Source: Winogradskyella epiphytica (lineage in GTDB: Bacteria; Bacteroidota; Bacteroidia; Flavobacteriales; Flavobacteriaceae). Taken from it: a stretch of 64,000 bases of DNA. Shown here one piece after another: positions 1 to 9,744 of this stretch. The position numbers and the translations under genes were made by a program. The stretch lies in the NCBI RefSeq assembly GCF_003217215.1, contig NZ_QJTD01000001.1, forward strand, positions 310,001-374,000, read 5' to 3'. Numbering within the stretch: position 1 is the stretch's first letter; each line of letters starts with the position of its first letter. The notes under the pieces were generated by a model, which worked only from the letters and a program-made list of their open reading frames with translations, did not search any database and was not told the DNA's origin.

Positions 1-1160
1 TTAAACCCACCAGTCACAGCATCAACATTAATAACCTCTCCTGCGAAATAAAGATTAGGAATTCGCTTGCTTTCAAATGTTTTGAAATTAACCTCTTTTA
101 AGTCCACACCGCCAGCCGTCACGAATTCATCTTTAAAAGTACTTTTTCCAGTAACCTGAAAAGTTGCTTGCGTTAATTGGCTAGCTAAAGCTTCTAATTC
201 TTGCTTATTAAGATCGGCCCAACGTTTGGTATCGTTTATCTTAGCAGCTAAAACCAATTGCTTCCATAGACGCTTTGGCAAATCGAATTGCGCTAAATTC
301 ACAACAGTCTTCTTTGCGAATTCTAGTTTAAAACCTTTCAAATCATCCAAACACGAATCATAATCTAATCGGATAAAATTGATTTCAATTTTAAAATTAT
401 AATTTAGTTGGGCTAATTCTACGGCACCAAATGCAGATAGTTTAAGAATAGCAGGTGCACTCATACCAACATGAGTAATAAGCAAAGGGCCATCTGATTC
501 TAAATCTGTTCCTACAACTTTAACTTCTACATTTTTTGCAACAACTCCAGGTATATCTTTTATACGAGAATCCTTAATATCAAAAGTGAATAAGGAGGGC
601 ACTGGCTGAACAATGGAATGACCTAAATCTTCTAATAATTTCCAAATTTTAGGATTACTTCCTGTGGCTACTAACAACTTTTTACATTGAAAATCAGCTT
701 GAGATGTTTCAATATTAAATCCGTTTTCTAAAGCTTGAATAGTCTTTACAGAATGATTATACAGCACCTCAACCTTATGCTTTTTAGCCTCACTTAAAAA
801 ACAATCAATTATGGTTTGAGATGAATTAGATACGGGAAACATTCTCCCATCCTCTTCTATTTTTAACTCCACACCGCGCTCTTCAAACCAAGCGATTGTA
901 TCGCCTGTCATAAAATTGTGAAAAGGTCCTAATAGTTCTTTTTCTCCTCTAGGATAATTTTGGACTAATTCAGATGGAATAAACTCAGCATGAGTAACAT
1001 TACATCGTCCACCACCAGAGATTTTAACTTTCTGTAATCCTTCTTTACCACGTTCTAAAATGACAACTGATAACTCAGGGTAAGTTTCAGCTATATTAAT
1101 CGCGGCAAAAAAGCCTGCAGCTCCTCCACCTATTATAATGATATCTTTAGTATTAGACAT
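1..1160 (-). CDS. BaiN/HI0933-like NAD(P)/FAD-dependent oxidoreductase (C-terminus cut by window edge)
   Basis: The reading frame starts at an ATG (complement of 1158-1160) and is still open at base 1, giving 386 codons of a family that is usually about 400 residues. The start reads MSNTKDIIIIGGGAAGFFAA, a Rossmann GxGxxG FAD-binding motif. A KISGGGRCNVTH block follows at about residue 45, and near the end YFAGEVINVDAVTGGF is typical of the HI0933/YhiN/BaiN flavoproteins. Family members are soluble flavoenzymes with few defined substrates. It lies 30 bp downstream of the DUF2254 gene on the same strand and is probably the last gene of that operon. Only a few residues appear to be missing. Confidence 0.88.
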   Translation of the reverse strand, partial: MSNTKDIIIIGGGAAGFFAAINIAETYPELSVVILERGKEGLQKVKISGGGRCNVTHAEFIPSELVQNYPRGEKELLGPFHNFMTGDTIAWFEERGVELKIEEDGRMFPVSNSSQTIIDCFLSEAKKHKVEVLYNHSVKTIQALENGFNIETSQADFQCKKLLVATGSNPKIWKLLEDLGHSIVQPVPSLFTFDIKDSRIKDIPGVVAKNVEVKVVGTDLESDGPLLITHVGMSAPAILKLSAFGAVELAQLNYNFKIEINFIRLDYDSCLDDLKGFKLEFAKKTVVNLAQFDLPKRLWKQLVLAAKINDTKRWADLNKQELEALASQLTQATFQVTGKSTFKDEFVTAGGVDLKEVNFKTFESKRIPNLYFAGEVINVDAVTGGF

Positions 1161-1190
1161 TTAAGGAAATTGAGAAATTAAGTATGAACC

Positions 1191-2534
1191 CTAAGCTTCA
1201 AAACTATAGTCTGAAGGATTCAGGTTTTTAAGTTTGGCAATATAAGATTTTATCACCTTAATATCTGCCTCATTAGTGTGATTACTTATGGCATCATTTT
1301 TAAGATTTATAATTTCTCTAATAATTGCTTCTTTATAATTCTCCCTTAATGCATCCTGCTGCTGAAGTAGATATTCGAACATGATGAATAGCTTTTGTAC
1401 CACAATAATATCGTGTTTTGCATAGGTTCTAAGTGCCGCCATGACATTATATAACAATTCATCAAAACTGACAGTTTTAATCAGTATTAGCGGTTTTCCA
1501 TCTTCATCGAAATAATAACTTCTGTCTTTTTTGGTCATTCTTATGGCGAATAACTCCGTTAAATAATCGATTGCATTGATACAGGTTCCGGGGTCATTGA
1601 TACCCGGAGACATTGCTTTTAATGCGATTTCAGTTATTTGTTTGAATGCGAGAATATAATTGTCTTCTATAAGTTCACTATTGGAAAATGTAATGGCCTC
1701 TAGCAATTTTTTTTCTAAGTCCTCGACCGAATCAGGTTCTTTGTTTTCGCTAGGCTGTCCTTTGTACCGCAACACTGGAATTCCGTTAAGGATATAAGCC
1801 CCTTTAATTGGTACGATTTCAATTTTTAAATCGTGCTGTTCAGCAATATGTGCTAATGCATTTATACTCACATCTTGCATATAACCTGTTGAATTTGCCA
1901 TTATACTTTTCCAATTTGAAGAATCTTCAAAATCGGTGTCGATGTGTTTTTCATTCTCAACTAAACGTTCTAAGCGTGATTTAGATTTTTTAAATATTTT
2001 ATCCATAATCGTATTCACTTGTATTTCTTGTGAAATAGAATGAATAAAGTAGATAAAAGATCCCAAACTCAATGTCATAAAAATGATACCAATTAAGACA
2101 GAAAATCCTGGCATTTGGTATTTATCACCTTGAGGTGTAATAGACACTAAAGTAAAAATGCAGTATAGTAAGGTGGCATTATAAATTCCTAAAATAATTT
2201 GATGTCGCCTATTGGAAATTAATCCTGGAAGCACTCTTGGTGAGAAGTTACTCGATGCCTGATTCAGTAGAATCATTACCAATGAAAAACTAAACACCAT
2301 TATAGATATAAGTCCACCTATAAATGTAGTGAGCAAACTTCTCGCTGTTTCTGTATTATTCACTACTAGAATTGGCGCATTTTCTACTAAGTATTTAGAA
2401 ATACCAATGCTTTCTAAATAGATCATAAAAAATGCAAACATCAATCCAAGCAAACTGATGATAGAGGGATAGAAAGCAATTTTACTTTCTAATTTCTCAA
2501 GTGAATCCCAGATGCTATAGATGTAATTTTTCAA
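1191..2534 (-). CDS. DUF2254 integral membrane protein, TTG start
   Basis: The 447-residue protein has several hydrophobic helices in its first 180 residues (about 20-40, 65-90, 115-135 and 145-165). A long soluble C-terminal part follows that contains the block ALKAMSPGINDPGTC. This layout matches the DUF2254 family, whose function is unknown. The start codon is TTG (complement of 2532-2534). The next ATG would remove the first membrane helix, so TTG is preferred. The gene begins 9 bp after the stop of the metallophosphoesterase gene, so the two are probably co-transcribed. Confidence 0.82.
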   Translation of the reverse strand: MKNYIYSIWDSLEKLESKIAFYPSIISLLGLMFAFFMIYLESIGISKYLVENAPILVVNNTETARSLLTTFIGGLISIMVFSFSLVMILLNQASSNFSPRVLPGLISNRRHQIILGIYNATLLYCIFTLVSITPQGDKYQMPGFSVLIGIIFMTLSLGSFIYFIHSISQEIQVNTIMDKIFKKSKSRLERLVENEKHIDTDFEDSSNWKSIMANSTGYMQDVSINALAHIAEQHDLKIEIVPIKGAYILNGIPVLRYKGQPSENKEPDSVEDLEKKLLEAITFSNSELIEDNYILAFKQITEIALKAMSPGINDPGTCINAIDYLTELFAIRMTKKDRSYYFDEDGKPLILIKTVSFDELLYNVMAALRTYAKHDIIVVQKLFIMFEYLLQQQDALRENYKEAIIREIINLKNDAISNHTNEADIKVIKSYIAKLKNLNPSDYSFEA

Positions 2535-2543
2535 CGTTTAGTT

Positions 2544-5500
2544 TTAAAAGTTTAGTCCAAGTCCAAAAGAAAATCGAAGTCCTTCTTTACTATTGAATAA
2601 ATTAAATGTTCCTGAAAGTGATTCGGCAGCTGTCACCCAAAAGCCTCCACCATAATCGTTATGCCATTTGTCTGAATCATCATGCTCGTACCAAACTCTA
2701 CCAACATCAAAACCTCCGAAAATTCCAATTTGCAATGGCAACACACTAGTCTTAAATGAGTTGAAACTATATCTCAAATCAGCACTGCTTACTAAGGATT
2801 TATCTCCAGTAAATCGTTCTGTTCTAAACCCTCTTAAGCCGTTGTCTCCACCGATATTTGCAGCTTGGTAAAAGATTAAATCGTCACCAAATCTAAATTG
2901 ACTTCTAATGTCTGTTTTCAGAACTAGTTTTCTGTTTCTGGATAGTGCATTATAAAACCCTAAGTTAGAATTAATAAAACCATAGGTATATTTAGTGTCT
3001 TCAAATTCAGTTTTACCACCAACATGTAGCTTAAAAGTCATTCCTCTTGTTGGGTTGATTTTAGAATCGAAACTCTCATAGTTAAACTCACCTTCTAGAC
3101 CTCCAAAATAACGTCTTTCATAGAATTCAGATTCTGTCTCAGGAACCATATCGGTGATGAATCGGTTATCGGTTGCGTCTAATTCAATCCCTTCAAATAT
3201 AGCTCTCACACCATAATCACTACCAAAATGTCCTTTCTTTATAATTCCCGCTTTTACTTGATATGTACTTGTCCTTACACGGTTGTAATCATGATCGGAC
3301 TCATCAATATTTACTGTTTCATTTCCGTAACCGAAGAAGTTATTTGTAAAATTGGCTGATGTGATTCGGGCTCCTAAATGTAAATTCCAATCTCCCATCA
3401 CATTTGAAAATTCCCCGTCGTAATTCAGAGAAAATCCTTTAGTGGCGAAGAAATAACCTCCTCTAAATTTGTGTTGACTAGAAAAAGGGTTTCTCTGAAA
3501 TCCATCCTTTGTTAAAGCGTAAGACAACCCTAAAGACACACCATCATCTGGATTATATCCAATAGCAGGTGTCATTATACTTTTGGTTAAAATATTCTTT
3601 TCGTAATCGAATAAATTAAGCTTATAAATATCGGTAAATCTAATTGCTGCTCCTTTATTTTCTTCTACAGTATTCTTTTTAGACTTATGATCGTAAACTT
3701 TTACTCGTCGTCCCGATTTGATAATATAAGTGTCGTTATTCTGACCACCAATAAGTCTTGTAAAAATCATATTATTACCTTTACCAGTGACTTCAAATAT
3801 ATCCTTATCATCTAATCCGTAAATCCAGATTTCTTTGGTCAGATCTCTATGGAAGACTTTATCAACTAAAACATCAGCTTTTTCACCGCCTTTAATTCTT
3901 GAAATTATAACGCGTGTTTCTTTATCACCTTGTCTTATGACTTCGATATAGTCATCTTTATCTGTTCCTGTTAATATCACAAGTTGATTTAAATATTTGT
4001 GATACCTAGTAGCAATGTCAATAAGGTTGTCTCGTCTTCCTTTTAAGTTTTGCTTGATTTCTTCTAATGTTTTATCCTGAACTTCTTTTGGAACATTTGA
4101 AAAAGCGATATCTATTACCTCATCTGTAATATGCTCTTGAAGGAATTTAGCATGTTCTAACCAGGTATCTTTATCTGATTGTTGAATTAATGTACGATCG
4201 AGTTTGATACCTGCATTGTTCATCCATTTAATATCTTCTAACTTATCGTCATAAACTTGAAGCTGTTTTGTAGAACCTGATATGGCGCGCATCACATCCA
4301 ATAAAGCACCATCAAAATTTGAAAACACTTGATCGCGATCTCTCGGAATTGGTCGGTAAACCTTATCGCCATTTGGTTGGTCAAACTGTGCCCAACGCCA
4401 TTGATCTTGATGTCTATCCCAATCGCCGATTAACATATCGAATAAACGCGCTCTTACATATGCGTTTTCATCGATTTTATACTTTTCATCCTTTCTTACC
4501 TTTTCTATAATATCGTGAGTACTCTCTAAATCATCAGCATAACCGAAGTTGCGTTCACCTGCATAGTTTTCTTCTGGTCGTTCTTCAATCATATATAACT
4601 CCCCACCATACTCTTCATTATAATCGCCTAGATATTTATGTTTTGGAATGAAATATAATTTTGGATTGGTATGAAATACCTGTGCAGCATTGGATAAATC
4701 TGGAACTACCATAAAAGCATAAGGGTGTGCCGCCGTATAAAAATCTAAAATTAGTCCTTCCACTTGGGTTCTTTCAAAATCATCTTGAATATAGGACTCC
4801 TTAAATAAAACGGTTTGTAAATATTGTGTTGCACTTTTTCTTAAGGCTCGCATATTTAATTCACGTCCATCCTTTGTTCTTAACCTTAAGGATCTGGTTT
4901 GGTGACCACCACCTTTTCTAACAATTTCTAAGCCTCCATACAAGGTATCTAATGTGGCTACTTTTGCTCTTATCTTTGTGCTATATACTTCTCTATAGTG
5001 CTGTCCCCAAACGGATTCAAAAAAGCCAGTACGTTCGGTTTCCTCTTCACTATATACGGAGACCTCGATTTCTGTAGGAAAGGTGTCTGGAAGACTATTT
5101 ATATCGTATTTCTTTGCAGGTTGGAGAACTTCTTGTTCAAAAATGACTTGAGGTTCACCATTTTCGGCACTGTAAAATCTTACCCAGGAACCTTTGTCTT
5201 TATAAACCAACAATTCAGCAAAACCTTGTCCTCCAAAACTAAATTCTCCATTTTGACCTAAGGCTGCTGCTCCATCTTTTGAACCAGAACCTGAAACGAT
5301 TTGCTTGATATTTTCATTAACAATGTATTGCAAGGTATGCTCATGACCAGAGACAAAAACAATGTTTTTCTTGTCGAAAGTCATGGTTTCCAAACGTTTC
5401 ATTAACTCATTATATCTCTCATTATATCTGTCTTGTATAGACACACCTCCCTGCGTTCGTACTTGAGTTACAAGTGACGCTAAAACAGGTACAGGAATTT

Positions 5501-6245
5501 TACTTTGTGTGGGGTATAAATGTTTTTTAGCACCGTAATATCCACCATGTACACCATTTGTATACAACGGGTGGTGCATAGCAATTATCGTCGTTTTGTT
5601 TTGAGCTTTTTTAATTTCGCCTTCTAATTCTTCAAAGAACCGCTCTCTTGTCTTTATCTCACATTCATCATTGATGGTTGGATTTTTATTCCAATTTTCT
5701 AAATACCACTGAGTATCTATAACAATGATTTTAATATCATCTCCAAAATCAAAATCTTCAAGAGGACAACCATTTTCAGGCTGAAATGTATCGTCACCAA
5801 CCGCATCTTCAATATATTTTTCTTGACGTTTCAGCCCATTCAGTCCATTTGAATACCAATCGTGATTACCAGGAATAAACAATTTTTCACCTTTAAAGTT
5901 TTTTACTCCTTCTATTTGAAGATCGAGCGCTCTTTCTGCAGCTGCTCTTTTCGGATGATTTTCATCCGGTAATCCTGAGGGATAAATATTATCACCTAAA
6001 AACATCACCATATCATTTTTAGTATCAATAGACGAAATATGACTATTAAAAGCCCTCAAGGCATTAGACATTCCGCTTACATGTTCTTTGCCAGCATCAC
6101 CAAGTAAGTAAATTCGCTTTTCGATTTCCTGATCCGGCGCCTTATTAGCTTTTAGCGTTTCTTCTTTATATTGGGCTTTATAAGTGGCACAAGCGTTAAA
6201 TAGTAGTATATTAAAAACGGCTAGTATTTTGTAGTGGTTTCTCAT
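2544..6245 (-). CDS. Large lipoprotein: metallophosphoesterase, kinase-like middle and outer-membrane barrel
   Basis: The 1233-residue protein starts with a lipoprotein signal (lipobox LFNAC, lipidated Cys19). Residues 43-345 carry calcineurin-like phosphoesterase motifs: GDAG (Asp50), GDNIYPSG (Asp85), GNHDW (Asn127-His128), MHHP (His224/225) and GHEH (His301/303). Residues 430-650 are not explained by that family: a Gly-rich strand region (GGLEIVRKGGG), LNMRALRKS, GDWDRHQDQW and RPIPRDRDQ resemble the catalytic elements of CotH/FAM20-type atypical kinases. Residues 880-1233 are alternating strands ending in FSFGLGLNF, as in Omp85/D15-type or other outer-membrane barrels. A surface or periplasmic outer-membrane enzyme is inferred. 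The phosphatase and barrel assignments are firm; the kinase-like one is inference. Confidence 0.8.
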   Translation of the reverse strand: MRNHYKILAVFNILLFNACATYKAQYKEETLKANKAPDQEIEKRIYLLGDAGKEHVSGMSNALRAFNSHISSIDTKNDMVMFLGDNIYPSGLPDENHPKRAAAERALDLQIEGVKNFKGEKLFIPGNHDWYSNGLNGLKRQEKYIEDAVGDDTFQPENGCPLEDFDFGDDIKIIVIDTQWYLENWNKNPTINDECEIKTRERFFEELEGEIKKAQNKTTIIAMHHPLYTNGVHGGYYGAKKHLYPTQSKIPVPVLASLVTQVRTQGGVSIQDRYNERYNELMKRLETMTFDKKNIVFVSGHEHTLQYIVNENIKQIVSGSGSKDGAAALGQNGEFSFGGQGFAELLVYKDKGSWVRFYSAENGEPQVIFEQEVLQPAKKYDINSLPDTFPTEIEVSVYSEEETERTGFFESVWGQHYREVYSTKIRAKVATLDTLYGGLEIVRKGGGHQTRSLRLRTKDGRELNMRALRKSATQYLQTVLFKESYIQDDFERTQVEGLILDFYTAAHPYAFMVVPDLSNAAQVFHTNPKLYFIPKHKYLGDYNEEYGGELYMIEERPEENYAGERNFGYADDLESTHDIIEKVRKDEKYKIDENAYVRARLFDMLIGDWDRHQDQWRWAQFDQPNGDKVYRPIPRDRDQVFSNFDGALLDVMRAISGSTKQLQVYDDKLEDIKWMNNAGIKLDRTLIQQSDKDTWLEHAKFLQEHITDEVIDIAFSNVPKEVQDKTLEEIKQNLKGRRDNLIDIATRYHKYLNQLVILTGTDKDDYIEVIRQGDKETRVIISRIKGGEKADVLVDKVFHRDLTKEIWIYGLDDKDIFEVTGKGNNMIFTRLIGGQNNDTYIIKSGRRVKVYDHKSKKNTVEENKGAAIRFTDIYKLNLFDYEKNILTKSIMTPAIGYNPDDGVSLGLSYALTKDGFQRNPFSSQHKFRGGYFFATKGFSLNYDGEFSNVMGDWNLHLGARITSANFTNNFFGYGNETVNIDESDHDYNRVRTSTYQVKAGIIKKGHFGSDYGVRAIFEGIELDATDNRFITDMVPETESEFYERRYFGGLEGEFNYESFDSKINPTRGMTFKLHVGGKTEFEDTKYTYGFINSNLGFYNALSRNRKLVLKTDIRSQFRFGDDLIFYQAANIGGDNGLRGFRTERFTGDKSLVSSADLRYSFNSFKTSVLPLQIGIFGGFDVGRVWYEHDDSDKWHNDYGGGFWVTAAESLSGTFNLFNSKEGLRFSFGLGLNF

Positions 6246-6269
6246 AGTGATCTAAAATAATATACAAAT

Positions 6270-6277
6270 CAAAACTA
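6270..6277 (-). promoter_or_regulatory. Bacteroidota -7 promoter element upstream of the metallophosphoesterase gene
   Basis: The minus strand reads TAGTTTTG, an exact match to the TAnnTTTG consensus used by Bacteroidota sigma factor. It sits 25 bp before the ATG at 6245 in the 75-bp gap after egtD. I see no clear -33 TTG element, so support is a single motif in the right place. Confidence 0.35.
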
Positions 6278-6320
6278 TTTTCTTAAGATTAGTTAACTGT
6301 AATACTTTTGATTTTAGCCT

Positions 6321-7262
6321 TTATGGTTTTTCCCATAGGCTATCCGAAAAAAAGTGTTTGCAATCTAAAAAATTCGTTTTCAACTTAAAATTAGAGTTTT
6401 CTGCTAGTTCTTGAATTTCCTGAAGCCCATATTTCTTTGAAAGCTCCGTCCAAATGAGTTCATTATATTCAAAATTTATAGTTTCATTTATGGCTTTTAG
6501 TTCAACTGACTGATCCCTAAGACTTATAATATAACTTTTTACCTCGCCAGTGATAGGGTTATAATGACAATAAAAATCGAAATCATCAATCCTAAAATCA
6601 GCATTAAGTTCTCTATTAATTCTCAACAACAAATTAAGATTAAAACGTTTAGTAATGCCATGTTTATCATCGTAAGCATCTCTAATTACAATAGGGTTTT
6701 TCTTTAAATCAATACCTATAAGAAGTTTATCACCCTTTTTCATATTATTATTGAACAACTGTAATAATTCTATAGCTTTATCATCTAGGTAATTTCCAAT
6801 ATTACTTCCTAGAAACAGCAACAAACTAGGATAATCATTTTCTTTATTTTTCTTTAAAATTTCAAAATAATCGCCTACTTGTGGTGAAATATGTATTCCT
6901 GGTAATCGCTCTTTGAGACGTTTAGAGAGCATATCCATGGCTTCTTGTGAAATATCGATTGGAACATAATTGAATTCAATATTATGTTTTACTAAATACT
7001 CTAATAGTTTGAATGTTTTTAAACCATCACCAGCACCAAGCTCAACGATATTGAAAGGGGTTGAAAACTGCAAGGCATCGATAATTGATTTGCACTGCAA
7101 AGATAAAATTTCAAATTCGGCATCGGTGAGATAATACTCTGGCATGTTCATGATTTCTTGAAAAATCCGACTACCATTATCATCGTAAAAGTATTTTGAA
7201 GGTAAATGTTTTTGCTCAGCCCTAAGTCCGGTAAGAATATCCTTTGCAAACGCGTTTGTCAT
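6321..7262 (-). CDS. egtD: L-histidine N-alpha-methyltransferase EgtD (ergothioneine synthesis)
   Basis: The 313-residue cytoplasmic enzyme is expected to trimethylate histidine with S-adenosylmethionine to give hercynine, the first step of ergothioneine synthesis. It shows LPSKYFYDDNGSRIFQEI and PEYYLTDAE at residues 20-50 (substrate pocket) and a SAM-binding VELGAGDGLKT motif at 73-83. Length matches the family (about 320). It lies 51 bp downstream of egtB on the same strand, which strongly supports the pathway assignment. No egtA, egtC or egtE homologue is seen in the window. Confidence 0.92.
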   Translation of the reverse strand: MTNAFAKDILTGLRAEQKHLPSKYFYDDNGSRIFQEIMNMPEYYLTDAEFEILSLQCKSIIDALQFSTPFNIVELGAGDGLKTFKLLEYLVKHNIEFNYVPIDISQEAMDMLSKRLKERLPGIHISPQVGDYFEILKKNKENDYPSLLLFLGSNIGNYLDDKAIELLQLFNNNMKKGDKLLIGIDLKKNPIVIRDAYDDKHGITKRFNLNLLLRINRELNADFRIDDFDFYCHYNPITGEVKSYIISLRDQSVELKAINETINFEYNELIWTELSKKYGLQEIQELAENSNFKLKTNFLDCKHFFSDSLWEKP

Positions 7263-7313
7263 AATGAAATTTAAAATTAATCAGTTAAAAAAATGGTTAA
7301 GTCAACTTTTGAC

Positions 7314-8471
7314 TTATTTAGCTAATCGGATACCACAAAAATGCCAACGCAAATTAGCATGAAAAAAGTTTCGATAGGTAGATCTACTATGACCAATAGC
7401 TGTAGCTACCGACGCACCTCTTAGCACCATTTGGTTCACCATAAACTTACCGTTATATTCGCCCAATGCACCATCCACTTTGGTATAATTGGGATAAGGT
7501 AAATAAGCACTATTTGTCCATTCCCAAAGCTGACCATAATTAAATTGGTTGGATGCCACTTCCCACTCAAATTCGGTAGGTAGACGCATACCTTTCCATT
7601 GTGCAAAGGCAAAGGCCTCGAAAAAAGAGATATGACTTACTGGTAAATCACCAACGACTTCAACAAAACCGTTAAGCGTGTATTGCATCCATTTACCATC
7701 TGCTTTATGCCAATACAAAGGTGCTTTTATGTCATTATCTTGAATAAAATCCCAACCTTCTGCATGCCATAAATTAAAGTCTTCATAGCCTCCTGCCTCA
7801 ATAAATGCGATATATTCTGAATTAGTAACGAGTCGATTTGAGATCTCATAATCATGAAGATATACCTTATGCCGACTTAATTCATTATCGAAGCAGAAAT
7901 CATCACCTTGGTGACCAATTTCATAAATACCTTCTGGAATTCGAATAAATTTTTGTACTTCTTTTTCAGCTTGCCAATCAATATTATAATCTAAAACCGG
8001 AAATGAAGGTTGATTCCCGAAAATATACTTAATATCATAAATTAGTAACTCTTGATGTTGTTGCTCGTGTTGTAAACCAATTTCAATAATATCTGAAACT
8101 TCTTCTGTAATGCCTTTTGCTATAAATTCCGAAAGTTTTTCGTTCACATAAGTTCTATAGTCTAAAACTTCTTGTAAACTCGGTCGTGTCATTAATCCAC
8201 GCTCTGCTCGTAAAACACGTTCCCCTACATTGTTATAATAACTATTGAAGTAATAAGCGAAATCATCATTAAAGACGTTATAATTCTGTTGAAATTCGGA
8301 CAGTATGAATTGCTCAAAAAACCAGGTGGTATGTGCCAAATGCCATTTAGGTGGCGACACAAATTCTGCAGGCTGAATAGAGACATCCTCAGGCTTAAGT
8401 GATTTACAAATTTGCTCAGTCTGATGTCTTACGTCTAAGAATCGCGATTTTGTTGTGGTTTCGAATTTCAA
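7314..8471 (-). CDS. egtB: Ergothioneine biosynthesis sulfoxide synthase EgtB, TTG start
   Basis: The 385-residue non-haem iron enzyme joins hercynine to a thiol donor (cysteine or gamma-glutamylcysteine) with oxygen. The N-terminal DinB-like domain carries the iron ligands: WHLAHTTWFFE (His47) and HEQQHQE (His135, His139). The C-terminal half is an FGE-sulfatase-type domain (FIRIPEGIYEIG, then LPTEFEWEVAS and a final WHFCGIRLAK). The start is TTG. An in-frame TAA lies two codons upstream and the N-terminal family motif RFLDVRHQTEQIC begins at residue 10, so no ATG start is possible. With no egtA or egtC nearby, direct use of cysteine is possible but is inference. Confidence 0.9.
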   Translation of the reverse strand: MKFETTTKSRFLDVRHQTEQICKSLKPEDVSIQPAEFVSPPKWHLAHTTWFFEQFILSEFQQNYNVFNDDFAYYFNSYYNNVGERVLRAERGLMTRPSLQEVLDYRTYVNEKLSEFIAKGITEEVSDIIEIGLQHEQQHQELLIYDIKYIFGNQPSFPVLDYNIDWQAEKEVQKFIRIPEGIYEIGHQGDDFCFDNELSRHKVYLHDYEISNRLVTNSEYIAFIEAGGYEDFNLWHAEGWDFIQDNDIKAPLYWHKADGKWMQYTLNGFVEVVGDLPVSHISFFEAFAFAQWKGMRLPTEFEWEVASNQFNYGQLWEWTNSAYLPYPNYTKVDGALGEYNGKFMVNQMVLRGASVATAIGHSRSTYRNFFHANLRWHFCGIRLAK

Positions 8472-8486
8472 AATTTATTGTTTGTT

Positions 8487-9704
8487 TTAAATGATTTCTG
8501 TATCAAATATCACTTCATTTGCAATAGTTTTATGAACTGGACAACGTGAGGCTATTTCTTTTAAACGTTCCTTTTGTTTCTCATCTAAGTCACCTACAAA
8601 TTTTAACTTCTTACTGATATGATCTAAATATTTTGGCTTGTCCACTTCTACATTTAAATCGTCGCTATGTTTCCGTGAATGAGATAAATATACGAACACT
8701 TCTTTTAAATCCCATTTCTTACGTTCTGCATACATTTTTAAAGTCATCGCTGTACAGGCTGCTAGTCCTGCATTTAAATATTCGTAAGGTGAAGGTCCAA
8801 AATCGCTTCCTCCTATGGAAGCTGGTTCATCGGCAATGAAGGTGTGGTTTTTAGTTTGTATAGAGGTAGTGAAATTATCTTCAACAATATTCAGGTGACC
8901 AACTAATTGTTCTCCTTCGGTATTTAACATCACATTTTCCTCTTTAGGGAAATAACGGGTTGCCCAAGATCCAATCATTTCACCTACATATTGGCTATCT
9001 TCTTTTTTGGATAGTAAGTGGTCTGCATTATCTAAAGAGATGTAGCTTTTTGGGTGACGTGCATTGACGTATAAGTCTTGAGCATTATCTATCCCAACCA
9101 CTTTATCAAATGGTAAATGCATGATGAGTATAGGTTTTCTCAAGTTTTGGACAATCTCTAGTAAATCTACTTTATCGAACTCTTCAACAAAATCTTGATT
9201 GATTACAAATGGTCTTCCTCCAATATTAACTTCAATATTTCCTTTTTCTTCTATGTCTTCGACTTGATGAGAAAATAGATGTTTTGCATGGGCTATCGAT
9301 GAGGGAGCACCAATGGTTGCTACGGCTTTTACGTCTTTTAGTTTTGAAGCAGCTACAATAACTGCAGCACCTCCTAAGGAGTGACCCACTAGTAAACTTG
9401 GCGCATCATAATGGGCTGCCATATATTTATGAACATCAAGTAAATCATCGACATTTGCAGAGAAGTGACTGTCTGCAAATTCTCCTTCACTGCGTCCTAA
9501 GCCGGTAAAATCGAATCGCAATACGGCAAATCCTTTTTGAGTTAAAGCTCTACTCACATGTTTAACAGCATGAAGGCTACTGCTACAAGTAAAACAATGT
9601 GCAAAAATCGCATAGTAATTTGGTTTTTGATTAGCTGGTAAATCTAAATGCGCATGTAGGGTTATTCCCTTTCTGTTTTCTATTTTAAGTCGTTTTCCTT
9701 TCAT
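8487..9704 (-). CDS. Fused alpha/beta hydrolase - OsmC family protein
   Basis: The 405-residue protein has two domains. Residues 1-250 form an alpha/beta hydrolase with the nucleophile elbow GHSLGG (Ser109) and a late His in NADHL. Residues 265-405 are an OsmC/Ohr-type domain with the two expected cysteines, Cys317 ([15 protein letters not shown]) and Cys388 (SRCPVHKTI). OsmC/Ohr proteins reduce organic hydroperoxides with thiols, so a peroxide-detoxifying role is likely, although the hydrolase substrate is unknown. It lies 15 bp upstream of egtB and 40 bp downstream of selO, within the same operon. Confidence 0.9.
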   Translation of the reverse strand: MKGKRLKIENRKGITLHAHLDLPANQKPNYYAIFAHCFTCSSSLHAVKHVSRALTQKGFAVLRFDFTGLGRSEGEFADSHFSANVDDLLDVHKYMAAHYDAPSLLVGHSLGGAAVIVAASKLKDVKAVATIGAPSSIAHAKHLFSHQVEDIEEKGNIEVNIGGRPFVINQDFVEEFDKVDLLEIVQNLRKPILIMHLPFDKVVGIDNAQDLYVNARHPKSYISLDNADHLLSKKEDSQYVGEMIGSWATRYFPKEENVMLNTEGEQLVGHLNIVEDNFTTSIQTKNHTFIADEPASIGGSDFGPSPYEYLNAGLAACTAMTLKMYAERKKWDLKEVFVYLSHSRKHSDDLNVEVDKPKYLDHISKKLKFVGDLDEKQKERLKEIASRCPVHKTIANEVIFDTEII

Positions 9705-9744
9705 GTTTGTTTTCTTTAATTAAATTTCAACAATTCTATCCACG

